From Bradyrhizobium sp. BR13661 (lineage in GTDB: Bacteria > Pseudomonadota > Alphaproteobacteria > Rhizobiales > Xanthobacteraceae): 64,000 bases of DNA. Shown piece by piece: positions 8,826 through 18,405 of the stretch. Made by a program: the position numbers and the translations under genes. How positions within the stretch are numbered: position 1 is the stretch's first letter; each line of letters starts with the position of its first letter. Location of the stretch: positions 202,645 through 266,644 of the forward strand of contig NZ_JARXWB010000009.1 in the NCBI RefSeq assembly GCF_029892425.1. Reading direction: 5' to 3'. The notes below the pieces were generated by a model that saw only the letters and a program-made list of their open reading frames with translations, made no database searches and had not been told where the DNA came from.

Positions 8826-10229
8826 ATGAGCCAGACATCGATCGAGCGGCTGAGGGAATATCTCGCGCAGCTCCCGCCGCAGGCGCAGGCGCTGCTGATG
8901 CGGGAGTTCGAGCGCGCGCTCGAGCGCGGCCAGGACACCGCTGTCGCGACCCTGGTGCTCGAGCAGCTGCGCAAGATCGTGCGCAAGACCGAGGCCGACG
9001 AAGCTGCCCCGCCGCGAACCGACGATCTGTCACGGCTGCTGTTCCAGGTGCTGGAGCCGTTCCTGGTGGAGGCCGGAGTCCCGATCCGGGTCGGCCAGAT
9101 CCGCCGCTCCTCGCTGCATCCGATCTGGCAATGGCTCGGCCGCGATGGCGCCCCGGACAAGATCAACGAATTCGAGGCGGCGCTGGCGCACATGCCGGTG
9201 ACAGATAGTTCAGGGCAGGTCGAGGCGTTGGCGCTCAAGCTCCAGGCCGTGGCCGCGGACGCCATCTTCGAGCTGACAGGGCCCGGTGGCGGCGACAAGT
9301 CGCGTGCGCTCGCCCGTGTCGGTCCGCCCAATGTGATCGAAGACCTCTATTCGATCGGCGCGTTGCTTGCCGTTCGCGAGGCCCTCGACACGCTCAATGA
9401 AAAACTGCCGCGCTTCCTGCGCACATTCGGCGATCCCCAGATCGCTTCGGTGACCGCTGCACTCAACATTCCCGTGCTGCAGACCCCGCAGATGCTTCCG
9501 TTTGCGCTGTCCATGGTGGTCCAGCGCATGACCGCGCCGTGGCAGATCATCCGCCTTGCCATCAAGATTGCCGCGTCCGATGACGAGATCCGCGTCGCCG
9601 CGACGCCTTATGGCGTCGCCGTCACGATGGCGCTGCACGACCTGTCCCGCGTCGCCGCCAATCTGCGCATGGACATCAAGCGCGGTCATTTCGAGACCGT
9701 TGCAGACAATCTGAAGGCGCTGCATGACGGCGTGCGCGGCTTGCGCACCGAACTCGACCTGCGCAACGATTCCGCCTGGGGCAAGCAGCTGACCTCGATC
9801 CGGGCCGACATCTCCAATGCCCTGCAATCGGAGATCGACAGCGTTCCCGGTCGGGTTCGCCGCATCCTGCGCCAGCGTCCCGAAAAGGAGATTCCGCCCG
9901 GAGCACGGGTCGACACCACCGAGGTCGAGGAGACCGTGGCGCTGATCGACTTCGTCGCGACCTGCCGCAACTATGCCAGCGAGCTTGCGATCAACGAGGT
10001 GACGCTGCGCACCTATTCCGACCTGCAGCAATATGTGGAGCGGTCGACCGAGCAGGCGGTGCAGTCGCTGCGGGGCGCCGATCACAAGGTCCGCACCTAC
10101 CGCCAGCAGCAGGTGCAGGCCGCGATCCGCTTCTGCCAGGTGCTGTTCGGCGACGATTACGCCTCGCTGATGAGCCGGGCCGCGGAGAACGCGGCGACGG
10201 TGGAGCGCAAATCGACGCGCGCGAGCTGA
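8826..10229 (+). CDS. Conserved-looking hypothetical protein, helical, 467 residues
   Basis: A cytoplasmic, mostly helical protein with no signal peptide or membrane segment and no catalytic motif I can recognise. N-terminal region is rich in Leu/Gln/Glu (LREYLAQLPPQAQALLMREF), the middle contains a DNA/RNA-like acidic-basic mix, and the C-terminal part (from about residue 300) is predicted coiled coil ending in a basic patch. Coding character is strong over the full length. It follows the FeuPQ-like pair after 148 bases. Function unknown. Confidence 0.75.
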   Translation: MSQTSIERLREYLAQLPPQAQALLMREFERALERGQDTAVATLVLEQLRKIVRKTEADEAAPPRTDDLSRLLFQVLEPFLVEAGVPIRVGQIRRSSLHPIWQWLGRDGAPDKINEFEAALAHMPVTDSSGQVEALALKLQAVAADAIFELTGPGGGDKSRALARVGPPNVIEDLYSIGALLAVREALDTLNEKLPRFLRTFGDPQIASVTAALNIPVLQTPQMLPFALSMVVQRMTAPWQIIRLAIKIAASDDEIRVAATPYGVAVTMALHDLSRVAANLRMDIKRGHFETVADNLKALHDGVRGLRTELDLRNDSAWGKQLTSIRADISNALQSEIDSVPGRVRRILRQRPEKEIPPGARVDTTEVEETVALIDFVATCRNYASELAINEVTLRTYSDLQQYVERSTEQAVQSLRGADHKVRTYRQQQVQAAIRFCQVLFGDDYASLMSRAAENAATVERKSTRAS

Positions 10230-10263
10230 TTCAGGGGTATTTTTTCGTATTCACAATTTCTGG

Positions 10264-10292
10264 TTGACCTTGCCGGCTGCGGGCCCTACGCT
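10264..10292 (+). promoter_or_regulatory. Candidate sigma-70 promoter
   Basis: TTGACC (10264-10269) and TACGCT (10287-10292) are separated by 17 bases, a good match to an alphaproteobacterial housekeeping promoter. Transcription would begin near base 10299, just upstream of the small gene with ATG at 10329, which also argues against the earlier GTG at 10296 as start. Confidence 0.45.
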
Positions 10293-10328
10293 CCCGTGCA
10301 AGCATTTGGAATTTCTATCTGTGGGCGC

Positions 10329-10598
10329 ATGAAACCCTTTATCAGCTCCATCGAAATTGAGAACCGCGTCATTGTTGCCAAATATCAACGGCTGATGGTC
10401 GGTGCGAAGGTGGTGCTGGTCGAGAAGGCGAGCGGTCGGCAGTTGCCCGAGACCGTGACAAGGGTTGCATCGCCCGTTCCCGTCGGGGCGCTTCGGATCA
10501 GATTGCCCGACGCTATCGAGCCCGGAACATACTTCCTGAGGGCCCTCAACGGACATGGCGAGGACGCCGCGCAAAGCGCGGACTTCGAGATCGGCTAA
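10329..10598 (+). CDS. Small hypothetical protein, beta-rich
   Basis: An 89-residue protein predicted to be mostly beta strand, with a pattern like an immunoglobulin-type sandwich (strands VIVAKYQRL, AKVVLVEKA, ALRIRLPDA, TYFLRALNG). No signal peptide is visible from this start, so it is probably cytoplasmic. ATG 10329 is chosen over the GTG at 10296 because of the promoter position. I do not recognise the family. It precedes the ccm operon by 130 bases. Confidence 0.55.
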   Translation: MKPFISSIEIENRVIVAKYQRLMVGAKVVLVEKASGRQLPETVTRVASPVPVGALRIRLPDAIEPGTYFLRALNGHGEDAAQSADFEIG

Positions 10599-10728
10599 GT
10601 CGTTGGATTTTCACCATTTCGGGACTGTGCGGCTCGCGCCAAATTGACAATTGTCAATTGCCGCATCGTCCGGCCGTGGTGTAAAGCCACATGGAGGCGC
10701 GGTTTGCGCGCTGCCGGAAGCTTGCCTG

Positions 10729-11844
10729 ATGACGCTATGGTTCGTGTTCGCGCTGATGACGGTCGCGGCGATATTCGCCGTGCTCTGGCCGCTCGGCCGT
10801 GGCGGACGTCGCGACAATCAAGGCAGCGAAGTCGCGGTCTACAAGGACCAGCTGGCCGAGATCGAGCGCGATCTTGCCGCAGGACTCATCGCCGCGCCGG
10901 AAGCCGAGGCGGCGCGCATCGAGATCAGCCGCCGGCTTCTCGCCGCTGACAGCAGCGAGTCCGCGATCGCTCCCGCATCCAACCCCAAATGGCGCCGTGC
11001 GGCGGCCGTGCTGGCGCTCGTCGGTCTGCCTCTGGTGGCGGTCGCGATCTACGCGCCGCTCGGCTCGCCCGCACTTCGCGACTTCCCGCTGGCGCAGCGG
11101 GAGCGCGGGGCTGGCACCAATATGGCGCAGTCGCTCGAGAACCTCGTCGAGCAGGTCCAGCAACATCTGGAAAAAAATCCGGCCGACGGTCGCGGCTGGA
11201 ACGTGCTCGCGCCGGTGCTGGAGCGGCTTGGCCGTTTCGACGAGGCCGTGCGCGCCTATCGCAATTCGATCACCTATAACGGCGAGAGCGCCGAGCGCCG
11301 CTCCGATCTCGGTGAGGCGATCGCGGCCGCCGCCAGCGGCGTGGTGACGGCCGAAGCCAAGACCGAGTTCGAGCGCGCGCATGCGCTCAACGCCGACGAT
11401 CCCAAGGCGAACTATTTCCTCGGACTCGCGGCCGAGCAGGACGGCCGCAAGGATGACGCGGCGAATATCTGGCGCGCGCTGCTCGCGAAAGCGCCGGCGG
11501 ATGCGCCGTGGCGGCCCCTGGTGCAGACCTCGCTCGCGCGGGTCGGCGGCGGCGGCGTGACGATGCCGGCGCTCTCCGACGAGACCATCGCGGCGTCCAA
11601 GGAGATGAACGACGGCGATCGCAACGTGATGATCCGCGGCATGGTCGATCGTCTCGCCACGCGCCTCAAGCAGAACGGCGACGACGTCGAGGGCTGGCTG
11701 CGTCTGGTGCGCGCTTATCTCGTGATGGGCGATCGCGACAAGGCGCTTGGTGCCACGACCGACGCCCGCCAGGCGGTTGCCAAAGATTCCGAGCGGCTGC
11801 GCCAGCTCAACGAAGGCCTCAGGACCCTCGGGCTCGACGGATGA
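10729..11844 (+). CDS. ccmI: Cytochrome c biogenesis protein CcmI (CycH)
   Basis: A 371-residue component of the system I cytochrome c maturation pathway. CcmI binds the C-terminus of apocytochrome c and delivers it to the CcmF/H heme ligase. Two N-terminal membrane helices (residues 1-20 and about 95-112) flank a cytoplasmic leucine-zipper-like loop (VYKDQLAEIERDL), and the periplasmic part carries TPR units (NPADGRGWNVLAPVLERLG). ATG at 10729 gives the normal N-terminus. It is first of four consecutive genes ccmI-E-F-H, the order of rhizobial cycHJKL. Confidence 0.93.
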   Translation: MTLWFVFALMTVAAIFAVLWPLGRGGRRDNQGSEVAVYKDQLAEIERDLAAGLIAAPEAEAARIEISRRLLAADSSESAIAPASNPKWRRAAAVLALVGLPLVAVAIYAPLGSPALRDFPLAQRERGAGTNMAQSLENLVEQVQQHLEKNPADGRGWNVLAPVLERLGRFDEAVRAYRNSITYNGESAERRSDLGEAIAAAASGVVTAEAKTEFERAHALNADDPKANYFLGLAAEQDGRKDDAANIWRALLAKAPADAPWRPLVQTSLARVGGGGVTMPALSDETIAASKEMNDGDRNVMIRGMVDRLATRLKQNGDDVEGWLRLVRAYLVMGDRDKALGATTDARQAVAKDSERLRQLNEGLRTLGLDG

Positions 11845-11881
11845 CAGTCGCAGCACGAGACGAGCGGAGAACGGACACGCC

Positions 11882-12373
11882 ATGACGCGAAAGCAGCGAC
11901 GTATGACCATCATCGGCGGCTCGCTCGCCGTGCTCGCGCTTGCGGCCGCGCTGGTGCTCAACGCACTTCGCGACTCCATCGTGTTCTTCTCGACCCCGAC
12001 CATGGTGGCCGAAAAGCATGTCCAGCCTGGCAAACGTTTTCGTCTTGGCGGCCTGGTGCAGCCGGGCTCGCTCCATCGCGGCGACAATCTGGCGGTGACA
12101 TTTGAAGTTGCCGATGGCGGTGCCAAGCTGCCCGTCGCCTACAAGGGCATCCTGCCTGATCTGTTCCGCGAAGGGCAGGGCGTCGTCGCCGAGGGCGCGC
12201 TCGATGCCGACGGCGTATTCAAGGCCGACACCGTGCTCGCCAAGCACGACGAGACCTACATGCCGAAGGATGTCGCCGATGCCCTGAAGAAGCAGGGTCA
12301 CTGGAAGGATGATTACGGCGGAAAGCCCGCGGCGACCACGGCGCAGGGCAATTCGCAGGGAGCGGTGCGGTGA
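11882..12373 (+). CDS. ccmE: Heme chaperone CcmE (CycJ)
   Basis: A 163-residue membrane-anchored periplasmic heme chaperone. It has one N-terminal anchor helix (residues 9-29), a beta-barrel domain, and the heme-binding H122 with Y126 in LAKHDETYMP, followed by a flexible C-terminal tail. H122 forms the covalent bond to heme before transfer to apocytochrome c. The stop codon overlaps the ccmF start (GTGA), so the two are translationally coupled. Confidence 0.95.
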   Translation: MTRKQRRMTIIGGSLAVLALAAALVLNALRDSIVFFSTPTMVAEKHVQPGKRFRLGGLVQPGSLHRGDNLAVTFEVADGGAKLPVAYKGILPDLFREGQGVVAEGALDADGVFKADTVLAKHDETYMPKDVADALKKQGHWKDDYGGKPAATTAQGNSQGAVR

Positions 12374-14352
12374 TCGCGGAAGCCGGACATTACGCACTGG
12401 TGCTGGCGCTCGCGCTGGCGCTGATCCAGTCCTTCGTGCCTGTCATCGGCGCGCGCCTGCGCGATCCCGCGCTGATGAACGTGGCGCGCTCCACCGCGCT
12501 GGCGCAGCTCTTGTTCGTCGGCGCCTCGTTCATTGCGCTCGTAACGCTGCACGTGAACTCGGACTTCTCCGTCGCCAACGTCTACGAGAATTCGCACTCG
12601 ATGAAGCCGCTGATCTACAAGATCACCGGCGTGTGGGGAAACCATGAAGGCTCGATGCTGCTGTGGGTGTCGATCCTGGCGCTGTTCGGCGCCCTGGTCG
12701 CGGCCTTCGGCAACAATCTGCCGCTGTCGCTGCGCGCGCATGTGCTGGCCGTCCAGGCCTGGATCGCCAGCGCGTTTTATCTCTTCATCCTGATCACCTC
12801 GAACCCATTCCTGCGCATCGTCAATCCGCCGATCGAGGGACGCGATCTCAATCCGGTGCTGCAGGACATTGGTCTCGCCGTGCATCCGCCGATGCTTTAT
12901 CTCGGCTATGTCGGCTTCTCGATCTCGTTTTCCTTCGCGATCGCGGCGCTGATCGAGGGGCGGATCGATGCGGCCTGGGCGCGCTGGGTGCGGCCGTGGA
13001 CGCTGGTCGCCTGGATCTTCCTGACGCTCGGCATCGCCATGGGCTCGTACTGGGCCTATTACGAGCTCGGCTGGGGCGGCTGGTGGTTCTGGGACCCGGT
13101 CGAGAACGCCTCGCTGATGCCGTGGCTCGCCGGCACCGCGCTGTTGCATTCGGCGCTGGTGATGGAGAAGCGCAACGCGCTGAAAGTCTGGACCATCCTT
13201 CTGTCGATCCTGACCTTCTCGCTGTCGCTGCTCGGCACCTTCCTGGTGCGTTCGGGTGTCATCACCTCCGTGCACGCCTTCGCCAATGATCCGACCCGCG
13301 GCGTGTTCATTCTCCTGATCCTCTGCCTGTTCATCGGTGGCAGCCTGTCGCTGTTCGCGGGCCGCGCGACCTCGTTGAAGCAGGGCGGCCTGTTCGCGCC
13401 GATCTCGCGCGAAGGCGCGCTGGTGCTGAACAATCTGCTGCTCACCGTGGCCTGCGCCGTCGTGCTGTTCGGAACGCTCTATCCGTTGGCGATGGAAGTG
13501 CTCGCCGACTTCAAGATGTCGGTCGGGGCTCCCTTCTACAATCTCACCTTCGTGCCGCTGTTTACGCTGCTGCTGCTCGCCGTGCCGTTCGGGCCGATGC
13601 TGGCGTGGAAACGCGGTGACCTGCTCGGTGTCACCCAGCGCCTGCTGGCGGCCGGTGTCGCAGGTCTCGTCGTGATCGCTATTGTCTGGGCCTGGACGCG
13701 CGGCGGCAGCGCGCTGGCGCCGCTGGCGATCGGGCTTGGTGTCTTCGTCATCGCCGGCGCCATGACGGATTTGGCAGAACGGACCGGCCTGTTTCGCCTG
13801 CCGTTCGTGACGACGCTGCACCGTGCGCGCGGTCTGCCACGCTCGGCCTGGGGCACCGCGTTTGCGCATGCCGGCCTGGGCGTCGCGCTGATCGGGATCG
13901 TCTGCGAGACCACCTGGAACAGCGAGTACATCGCGACGATGAAGCCGAACGATGTCGCGCGGGTCGCCGGCTATGACCTGAAGCTCGACGGCCTGCTCGA
14001 GCGGCAGGGGCCGAACTACCGCGAGATGGTCGCCCAGTTCAACATCAGCCGCGGTGGCGAAGCGCTCAGTGTCATGACGCCGTCGAAGCGCAGTTTTACC
14101 ACGCGTGGCTCCTCGACCACGGAGGCGGCACTTTTGACTCGCGGCGCGAGCCAGCTCTACATCTCCCTCGGCGACGTCACCGCAGAGGGTGCGATCGCCG
14201 TCCGCATCTATCACAAGCCGTTCGTGCTTCTGATCTGGTGGGGGCCGGTGCTGATGGCGTTTGGCGGCATGCTGTCGTTGTCCGACCGGCGCCTGCGGGT
14301 CGGTGCGCCGAAGCCGGCGCGGGCCAGGCAGCGCCTGCAACCGGCGGAGTGA
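12370..14352 (+). CDS. ccmF: Cytochrome c heme lyase subunit CcmF (CycK)
   Basis: A 660-residue polytopic inner-membrane heme ligase core subunit with many hydrophobic helices. The tryptophan-rich heme-handling motif is present (WGGWWFWDPVENASLMPWL, near residues 235-253), and the large periplasmic loop near the C-terminus is as in the family. It works with CcmE (heme donor) and CcmH/CcmI. It starts at GTG overlapping the ccmE stop by 4 bases and ends 3 bases before ccmH. Length is normal. Confidence 0.96.
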   Translation: MIAEAGHYALVLALALALIQSFVPVIGARLRDPALMNVARSTALAQLLFVGASFIALVTLHVNSDFSVANVYENSHSMKPLIYKITGVWGNHEGSMLLWVSILALFGALVAAFGNNLPLSLRAHVLAVQAWIASAFYLFILITSNPFLRIVNPPIEGRDLNPVLQDIGLAVHPPMLYLGYVGFSISFSFAIAALIEGRIDAAWARWVRPWTLVAWIFLTLGIAMGSYWAYYELGWGGWWFWDPVENASLMPWLAGTALLHSALVMEKRNALKVWTILLSILTFSLSLLGTFLVRSGVITSVHAFANDPTRGVFILLILCLFIGGSLSLFAGRATSLKQGGLFAPISREGALVLNNLLLTVACAVVLFGTLYPLAMEVLADFKMSVGAPFYNLTFVPLFTLLLLAVPFGPMLAWKRGDLLGVTQRLLAAGVAGLVVIAIVWAWTRGGSALAPLAIGLGVFVIAGAMTDLAERTGLFRLPFVTTLHRARGLPRSAWGTAFAHAGLGVALIGIVCETTWNSEYIATMKPNDVARVAGYDLKLDGLLERQGPNYREMVAQFNISRGGEALSVMTPSKRSFTTRGSSTTEAALLTRGASQLYISLGDVTAEGAIAVRIYHKPFVLLIWWGPVLMAFGGMLSLSDRRLRVGAPKPARARQRLQPAE

Positions 14353-14355
14353 TCG

Positions 14356-14838
14356 ATGCGCCGGATGATGTCCGCCGTTGTCGCGCTGATGCTGCTGGCC
14401 GTGCCCGCGGTGCACGCCGTGCAGCCCGACGAGATCATGTCCGATCCCGTGAAGGAGGCGCGTGCGCGCGATCTGTCGCGCGAGCTGCGCTGCATGGTCT
14501 GCCAGAACCAGTCGATCGACGATTCCGATGCGCCGCTCGCGCGCGATCTGCGGCTGCTGGTGCGCGAGCGGATCGCGGCCGGCGACAGCAATTCGCAGGT
14601 GCTCGACTTCCTGGTCGCGCGTTACGGCGAGTTCGTGCTGCTGAAGCCGCGCTTCGAACAGAAGACCATGTTGTTGTGGCTGCTGGCGCCGCTGCTGCTG
14701 GCCGGTGGGGGCTTTGCGCTCTGGCGGCAAAATCGTCGCCGCTCCCAAAGTGGTGCAGATGTACCAGCGCCGCCGCTGACGCCGGACGAAGAGAGGCGGC
14801 TCGCGGCCCTGATGTCGGACGAAGGCAGATCTTCCTAG
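14356..14838 (+). CDS. ccmH: Cytochrome c maturation protein CcmH (CycL)
   Basis: A 160-residue periplasmic thiol-reductase component of the heme ligation complex. The signal/anchor sequence is at residues 1-21, the redox pair C46-x-x-C49 lies in LRCMVCQNQSI, and a C-terminal membrane helix (about 106-123) is followed by a short cytoplasmic tail. It keeps the CxxCH cysteines of apocytochrome reduced. Last gene of the ccm operon. No ccmG is attached here. Confidence 0.95.
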   Translation: MRRMMSAVVALMLLAVPAVHAVQPDEIMSDPVKEARARDLSRELRCMVCQNQSIDDSDAPLARDLRLLVRERIAAGDSNSQVLDFLVARYGEFVLLKPRFEQKTMLLWLLAPLLLAGGGFALWRQNRRRSQSGADVPAPPLTPDEERRLAALMSDEGRSS

Positions 14839-14967
14839 CTGCATCAATCGTTCTGGCTACGCAGTGCCACCTGGCCCGCCCGCGGGCTGGTGCCGCGTGG
14901 TTCATGCTATGTTGACCTTTGTCTGGAACCCTGTCGCAAGATTTGATTCCAGAATCTTGAGTCCCCC

Positions 14968-16311
14968 ATGTTCACGAATAGCAATCTGACGATCCGCTTT
15001 CTGGTCGGTGCCGTCGTCGCTGCATTATTGTTCCTGCTGAGTATCGGGGGCGGTACCGGGTTCGTCGCGGTGCTCTATCTCAACAACGAGATCACCAGCC
15101 TGTCGTCCGACTTCGCCGCGCTGAGCGGTCCTGCGCACGACCACGCGATGCAGATCTACCAGCAAGCCCAGGCCGCATTCTCCTATTTCCTGGCCGCTTG
15201 CGGCATGATCGCCGTCGTCGCCGTCGCGATCTGCCTCACCACCTGGTTTGCGGTGCGCAATGGCATCCTTCATCCTCTGGCGGCGATCGTGCATGCCATG
15301 CGCGAGGTCGCCGACCAGAAGTTCGAGACACCGGTACCGGGCCTCGGCGGCACCAACGAGATCGGTCTGCTCGCCGGCGCGCTGGAAGTGTTCAAGACCA
15401 ATGGGATCGAGCGGCGCCATCTTACCGCTCAGCAACTCCACGAAGCACAGCACCAGGCCGAGCGGTCGAAATATCTTGATGCCCGGATCAGGAGTTTCAA
15501 CGAGCTCGTTGCCAGCGTCGTCGACAGTGTGGCGTCCTCGGCCGTGCATCTGAAGCGCAACGCCGAGACGCTGTCGCAGACCGCCAACGAGACCAGCACC
15601 AAGGCCAACGCGGTCGCGAGCGCCGCGAGCTTGGCCAGCTCCAGCGTGCAGACGGTCGCGGGCTCCGCCGAGGAGATGACGAATTCGATCGGCACGATCA
15701 GCCGCCGCGTCACGGACGCGACCCAGCGCGCCGAGGGTGCAGCGACGCAAGCCGAGAAGAGCCGCGATACCATCCACACGCTGTCGGATGCCGCCGACAA
15801 GATCGGCGAGGTCGTGCAGCTCGTGCAGGCGATCGCATCGCAGACCAATCTGCTGGCGCTCAACGCCACCATCGAGGCGGCGCGCGCAGGCGAAGCCGGC
15901 AAGGGTTTTGCGGTGGTTGCTTCCGAAGTGAAGAGCCTCGCGCATCAGACCAGCAAAGCGACGGAGGAGATCACCTCACACGTCGCCAGCATCCAGGGCA
16001 TCACCGCGGAGACGCGCGGCGCGATCGACGCCATCTCGAAGACGCTGTCGGAGATCTCGTCGATCATGTCCGGCATCGAGGTCGACACCGCCCAGCAGCG
16101 CAACGCCACGCAGGACATCACCCGCAGCGCACAGGACGCGGCACGCGGAACGCTCGACGTCTCCAATCACATTGTCCAGATCACCTCGACCTCGGCCGAG
16201 ACCGGCCGTATGGCCGCTGAAGCCCGGGATTCCGCGGTCGACCTGTCGCAGCAGGCCGAGACCCTCAAGCGCGAAGTCGACGAATTCATCGTCAGCGTCA
16301 GGGCGAGCTGA
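14968..16311 (+). CDS. Methyl-accepting chemotaxis protein
   Basis: A 447-residue transducer. Two membrane helices (about residues 8-36 and 72-94) enclose a very short periplasmic part of about 40 residues, so it has no ordinary ligand domain and may sense membrane or cytoplasmic cues. HAMP follows (about 95-150). The signalling tip is intact (QTNLLALNATIEAARAGEAG), with methylation helices on both sides. No C-terminal CheR-docking pentapeptide. No che genes are nearby, so it is a stand-alone receptor gene. Confidence 0.93.
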   Translation: MFTNSNLTIRFLVGAVVAALLFLLSIGGGTGFVAVLYLNNEITSLSSDFAALSGPAHDHAMQIYQQAQAAFSYFLAACGMIAVVAVAICLTTWFAVRNGILHPLAAIVHAMREVADQKFETPVPGLGGTNEIGLLAGALEVFKTNGIERRHLTAQQLHEAQHQAERSKYLDARIRSFNELVASVVDSVASSAVHLKRNAETLSQTANETSTKANAVASAASLASSSVQTVAGSAEEMTNSIGTISRRVTDATQRAEGAATQAEKSRDTIHTLSDAADKIGEVVQLVQAIASQTNLLALNATIEAARAGEAGKGFAVVASEVKSLAHQTSKATEEITSHVASIQGITAETRGAIDAISKTLSEISSIMSGIEVDTAQQRNATQDITRSAQDAARGTLDVSNHIVQITSTSAETGRMAAEARDSAVDLSQQAETLKREVDEFIVSVRAS

Positions 16312-16341
16312 CGGAGTGGGATAGCGTGTCGGCACCGATCT

Positions 16342-16363
16342 CAGGAACCTCATTAAGTTCCTG
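16342..16363. repeat. Inverted repeat between receptor and protease genes
   Basis: CAGGAAC (16342-16348) and GTTCCTG (16357-16363) form a perfect 7-bp dyad with an 8-base loop. It lies 31 bases after the receptor stop. It lacks an adjacent T run, so it is either a weak terminator or a binding site. The remaining bases up to the protease gene show no other clear signal. Confidence 0.4.
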
Positions 16364-16532
16364 TAAGACCGCGATTTTTGGCCTGCGCTAAACAGCCGCA
16401 GCGCTGGGCCCCCTTCATTACAAAAGTTTAACCCCGCAGCCAGCGCGCGGTAAGGCGGAAGCCCCCATCTTCAGGTCCGTAAGGTGCTGCCATCAGGCAC
16501 CAAAAGGATTTCAAGGCCCTGGAGACCTCTGC

Positions 16533-18113
16533 ATGACCGACCGTATCGACCTCACGAACCTTCCGTCCTACCGGCAGCCCCGCCGTTCGCTGTTTTCCGC
16601 CCGCAGGATCGCGCTGATGGCCTCGGTCGTCGCCGGTCTCGGCATCGCGGTCCACGGCTTCAGCCCGTCGACGTCGCCTGCCGACCTGTTCTCCACCCCG
16701 GCCAACGCGCAGGTCAACAACGAGGTCAAGAAGGTCGAGCGTCCGATCGGTTTTGCCGACATCGTCGAGCGCGTGAAGCCCTCGGTGATCTCGGTCAAGG
16801 TCAATATCAAGGAGAAGACTGCAAGCAACGACGATGGCGACGACGCGCAATCGCCGTTCCAGCCGGGCTCGCCGATGGAGCGCTTTTTCCGTCGCTTCGG
16901 CGGTCCGGACGGCATTCCCGGGCTGAAGGGCGGCGGTCGCGGCCGCGTCGTGCAGGGCCAGGGCTCCGGCTTCTTCATCTCTGCTGACGGCTTTGCCGTG
17001 ACCAACAACCACGTGGTCGACGGCGCCGACAAGGTCGAGGTCACCACCGACGACGGCAAGACCTACAGCGCCAAGGTGATCGGCTCCGATCAGCGCACTG
17101 ACCTGGCCTTGATCAAGGTCGAGGGCGGTTCGAACTTCCCGTTCGCCAAGCTCGCCGACGCCAAGCCGCGGATCGGCGACTGGGTGCTCGCGGTCGGCAA
17201 TCCCTTCGGTCTCGGCGGCACCGTCACCGCGGGCATCGTCTCGGCCAGCGGCCGCGACATCGGCAACGGTCCCTATGACGATTTCATCCAGATCGACGCG
17301 CCCGTCAACAAGGGCAATTCCGGCGGTCCGGCTTTCGACACCAACGGCGAAGTGATGGGCGTCAACACCGCGATCTACTCGCCCTCCGGCGGCAGCGTCG
17401 GCATCGCGTTCTCGATCCCCGCTGCGACGGTGAAGAGCGTCGTGGCCCAGCTCAAGGACAAGGGCTCGGTCAGCCGCGGCTGGATCGGCGTGCAGATTCA
17501 GCCCGTCACCTCTGATATCGCCGACAGCCTCGGCATGAAGAAGGCCGAAGGCGCGCTGGTGGCGGAGCCGCAGAAGGAGGGTCCGGCCGCGAAGGCCGGC
17601 ATCGAGTCCGGCGACGTGATCACATCGGTCAACGGCGAATCCGTCAAGGATGCGCGCGAGCTCGCCCGCACCATCGGCGGCATGCCGCCCGGCGCGTCCG
17701 TGAAGCTCAATGTGCTGCACAAGGGCCAGGACAAGGTCGTGAACCTCACCCTCGGCCAGCTGCCGAACACGGTCGAGGCCAAGGCCGACATCGATAACGA
17801 CAACGGCAAGGGCGCCAGCAAGGGCACCGACGTGCCGAAGCTCGGCATGACAGTTGCACCTGCCAATTCCGTGGCCGGCGCCGGCAAGGACGGCGTGGTG
17901 GTCACCGAAGTCGATCCGAAGAGCGCGGCCGCCGAGCGCGGCTTCAAGGAAGGCGACGTGATTCTCGAAGTCGGTGGCAAGAGCGTGAGCACCGCCGGCG
18001 ATGTCCGCGACGCCATCACCGCGGCGCGGACCGACAACAAGAACAGCGTCCTGATGCGCGTGAAGAGCGGCGGCCAGTCGCGCTTCGTCGCGGTGCCCAT
18101 TGCCAAGGGCTGA
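16533..18113 (+). CDS. degP: Periplasmic serine protease DegP/HtrA family (Do-like)
   Basis: A 526-residue periplasmic protease-chaperone. A signal-anchor is at about residues 25-45 with cleavage near NAQ. The trypsin-like triad is H160 (NNHVVDG), D190 (RTDLALI) and S263 (GNSGGPAF). A long Gly/Phe-rich LA loop precedes it and two PDZ domains follow (about 300-390 and 420-520) with substrate-binding GxG loops. It degrades or refolds misfolded envelope proteins. A terminator follows, and a two-component pair with glnE lies downstream. Naming among DegP/DegQ paralogues is approximate. Confidence 0.92.
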   Translation: MTDRIDLTNLPSYRQPRRSLFSARRIALMASVVAGLGIAVHGFSPSTSPADLFSTPANAQVNNEVKKVERPIGFADIVERVKPSVISVKVNIKEKTASNDDGDDAQSPFQPGSPMERFFRRFGGPDGIPGLKGGGRGRVVQGQGSGFFISADGFAVTNNHVVDGADKVEVTTDDGKTYSAKVIGSDQRTDLALIKVEGGSNFPFAKLADAKPRIGDWVLAVGNPFGLGGTVTAGIVSASGRDIGNGPYDDFIQIDAPVNKGNSGGPAFDTNGEVMGVNTAIYSPSGGSVGIAFSIPAATVKSVVAQLKDKGSVSRGWIGVQIQPVTSDIADSLGMKKAEGALVAEPQKEGPAAKAGIESGDVITSVNGESVKDARELARTIGGMPPGASVKLNVLHKGQDKVVNLTLGQLPNTVEAKADIDNDNGKGASKGTDVPKLGMTVAPANSVAGAGKDGVVVTEVDPKSAAAERGFKEGDVILEVGGKSVSTAGDVRDAITAARTDNKNSVLMRVKSGGQSRFVAVPIAKG

Positions 18114-18272
18114 GCAAGGGCTAACCAGGGCTGAGCCTCAGGAGGCTCGCGAGATGAAGGTGTCGCCGGCTTAGTCGCCCCCGCCGTCGGCATTCTTCCG
18201 GGGAGCAGCGCAACGCGCGCTCCCCATGCCTACCTTCCGGTGGAAATACGCCCCCCTCCGTCGGAAGGTCTA

Positions 18273-18311
18273 GGGCGGTGAGGTCCCCCCAGCTTCACCG
18301 CCCGCCTTTTT
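18273..18311 (+). terminator. Intrinsic terminator after degP
   Basis: GGGCGGTGA (18273-18281) pairs with TCACCGCCC (18295-18303) and is followed by GCCTTTTTG. This is a strong hairpin plus T run. It separates degP from the downstream regulator genes. Confidence 0.75.
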
Positions 18312-18405
18312 GCCTACCCGGGTCTGGTTCACTCGGCTTGCATGCGATTGCTGCTCGCGCCATGTTTAGAGAAGGTTGACCTCCTTGACCGCCGCCGAAC
18401 GCACG

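Noticed and set aside
12313..14847. A very long open frame (about 844 codons) on the minus strand opposite ccmF and ccmH.
   Set aside because: It is rich in Arg, Gln, His and Asp in the way of antisense frames in high-GC DNA, has no domain pattern or ribosome site, and lies fully opposite a well-supported ccm operon.
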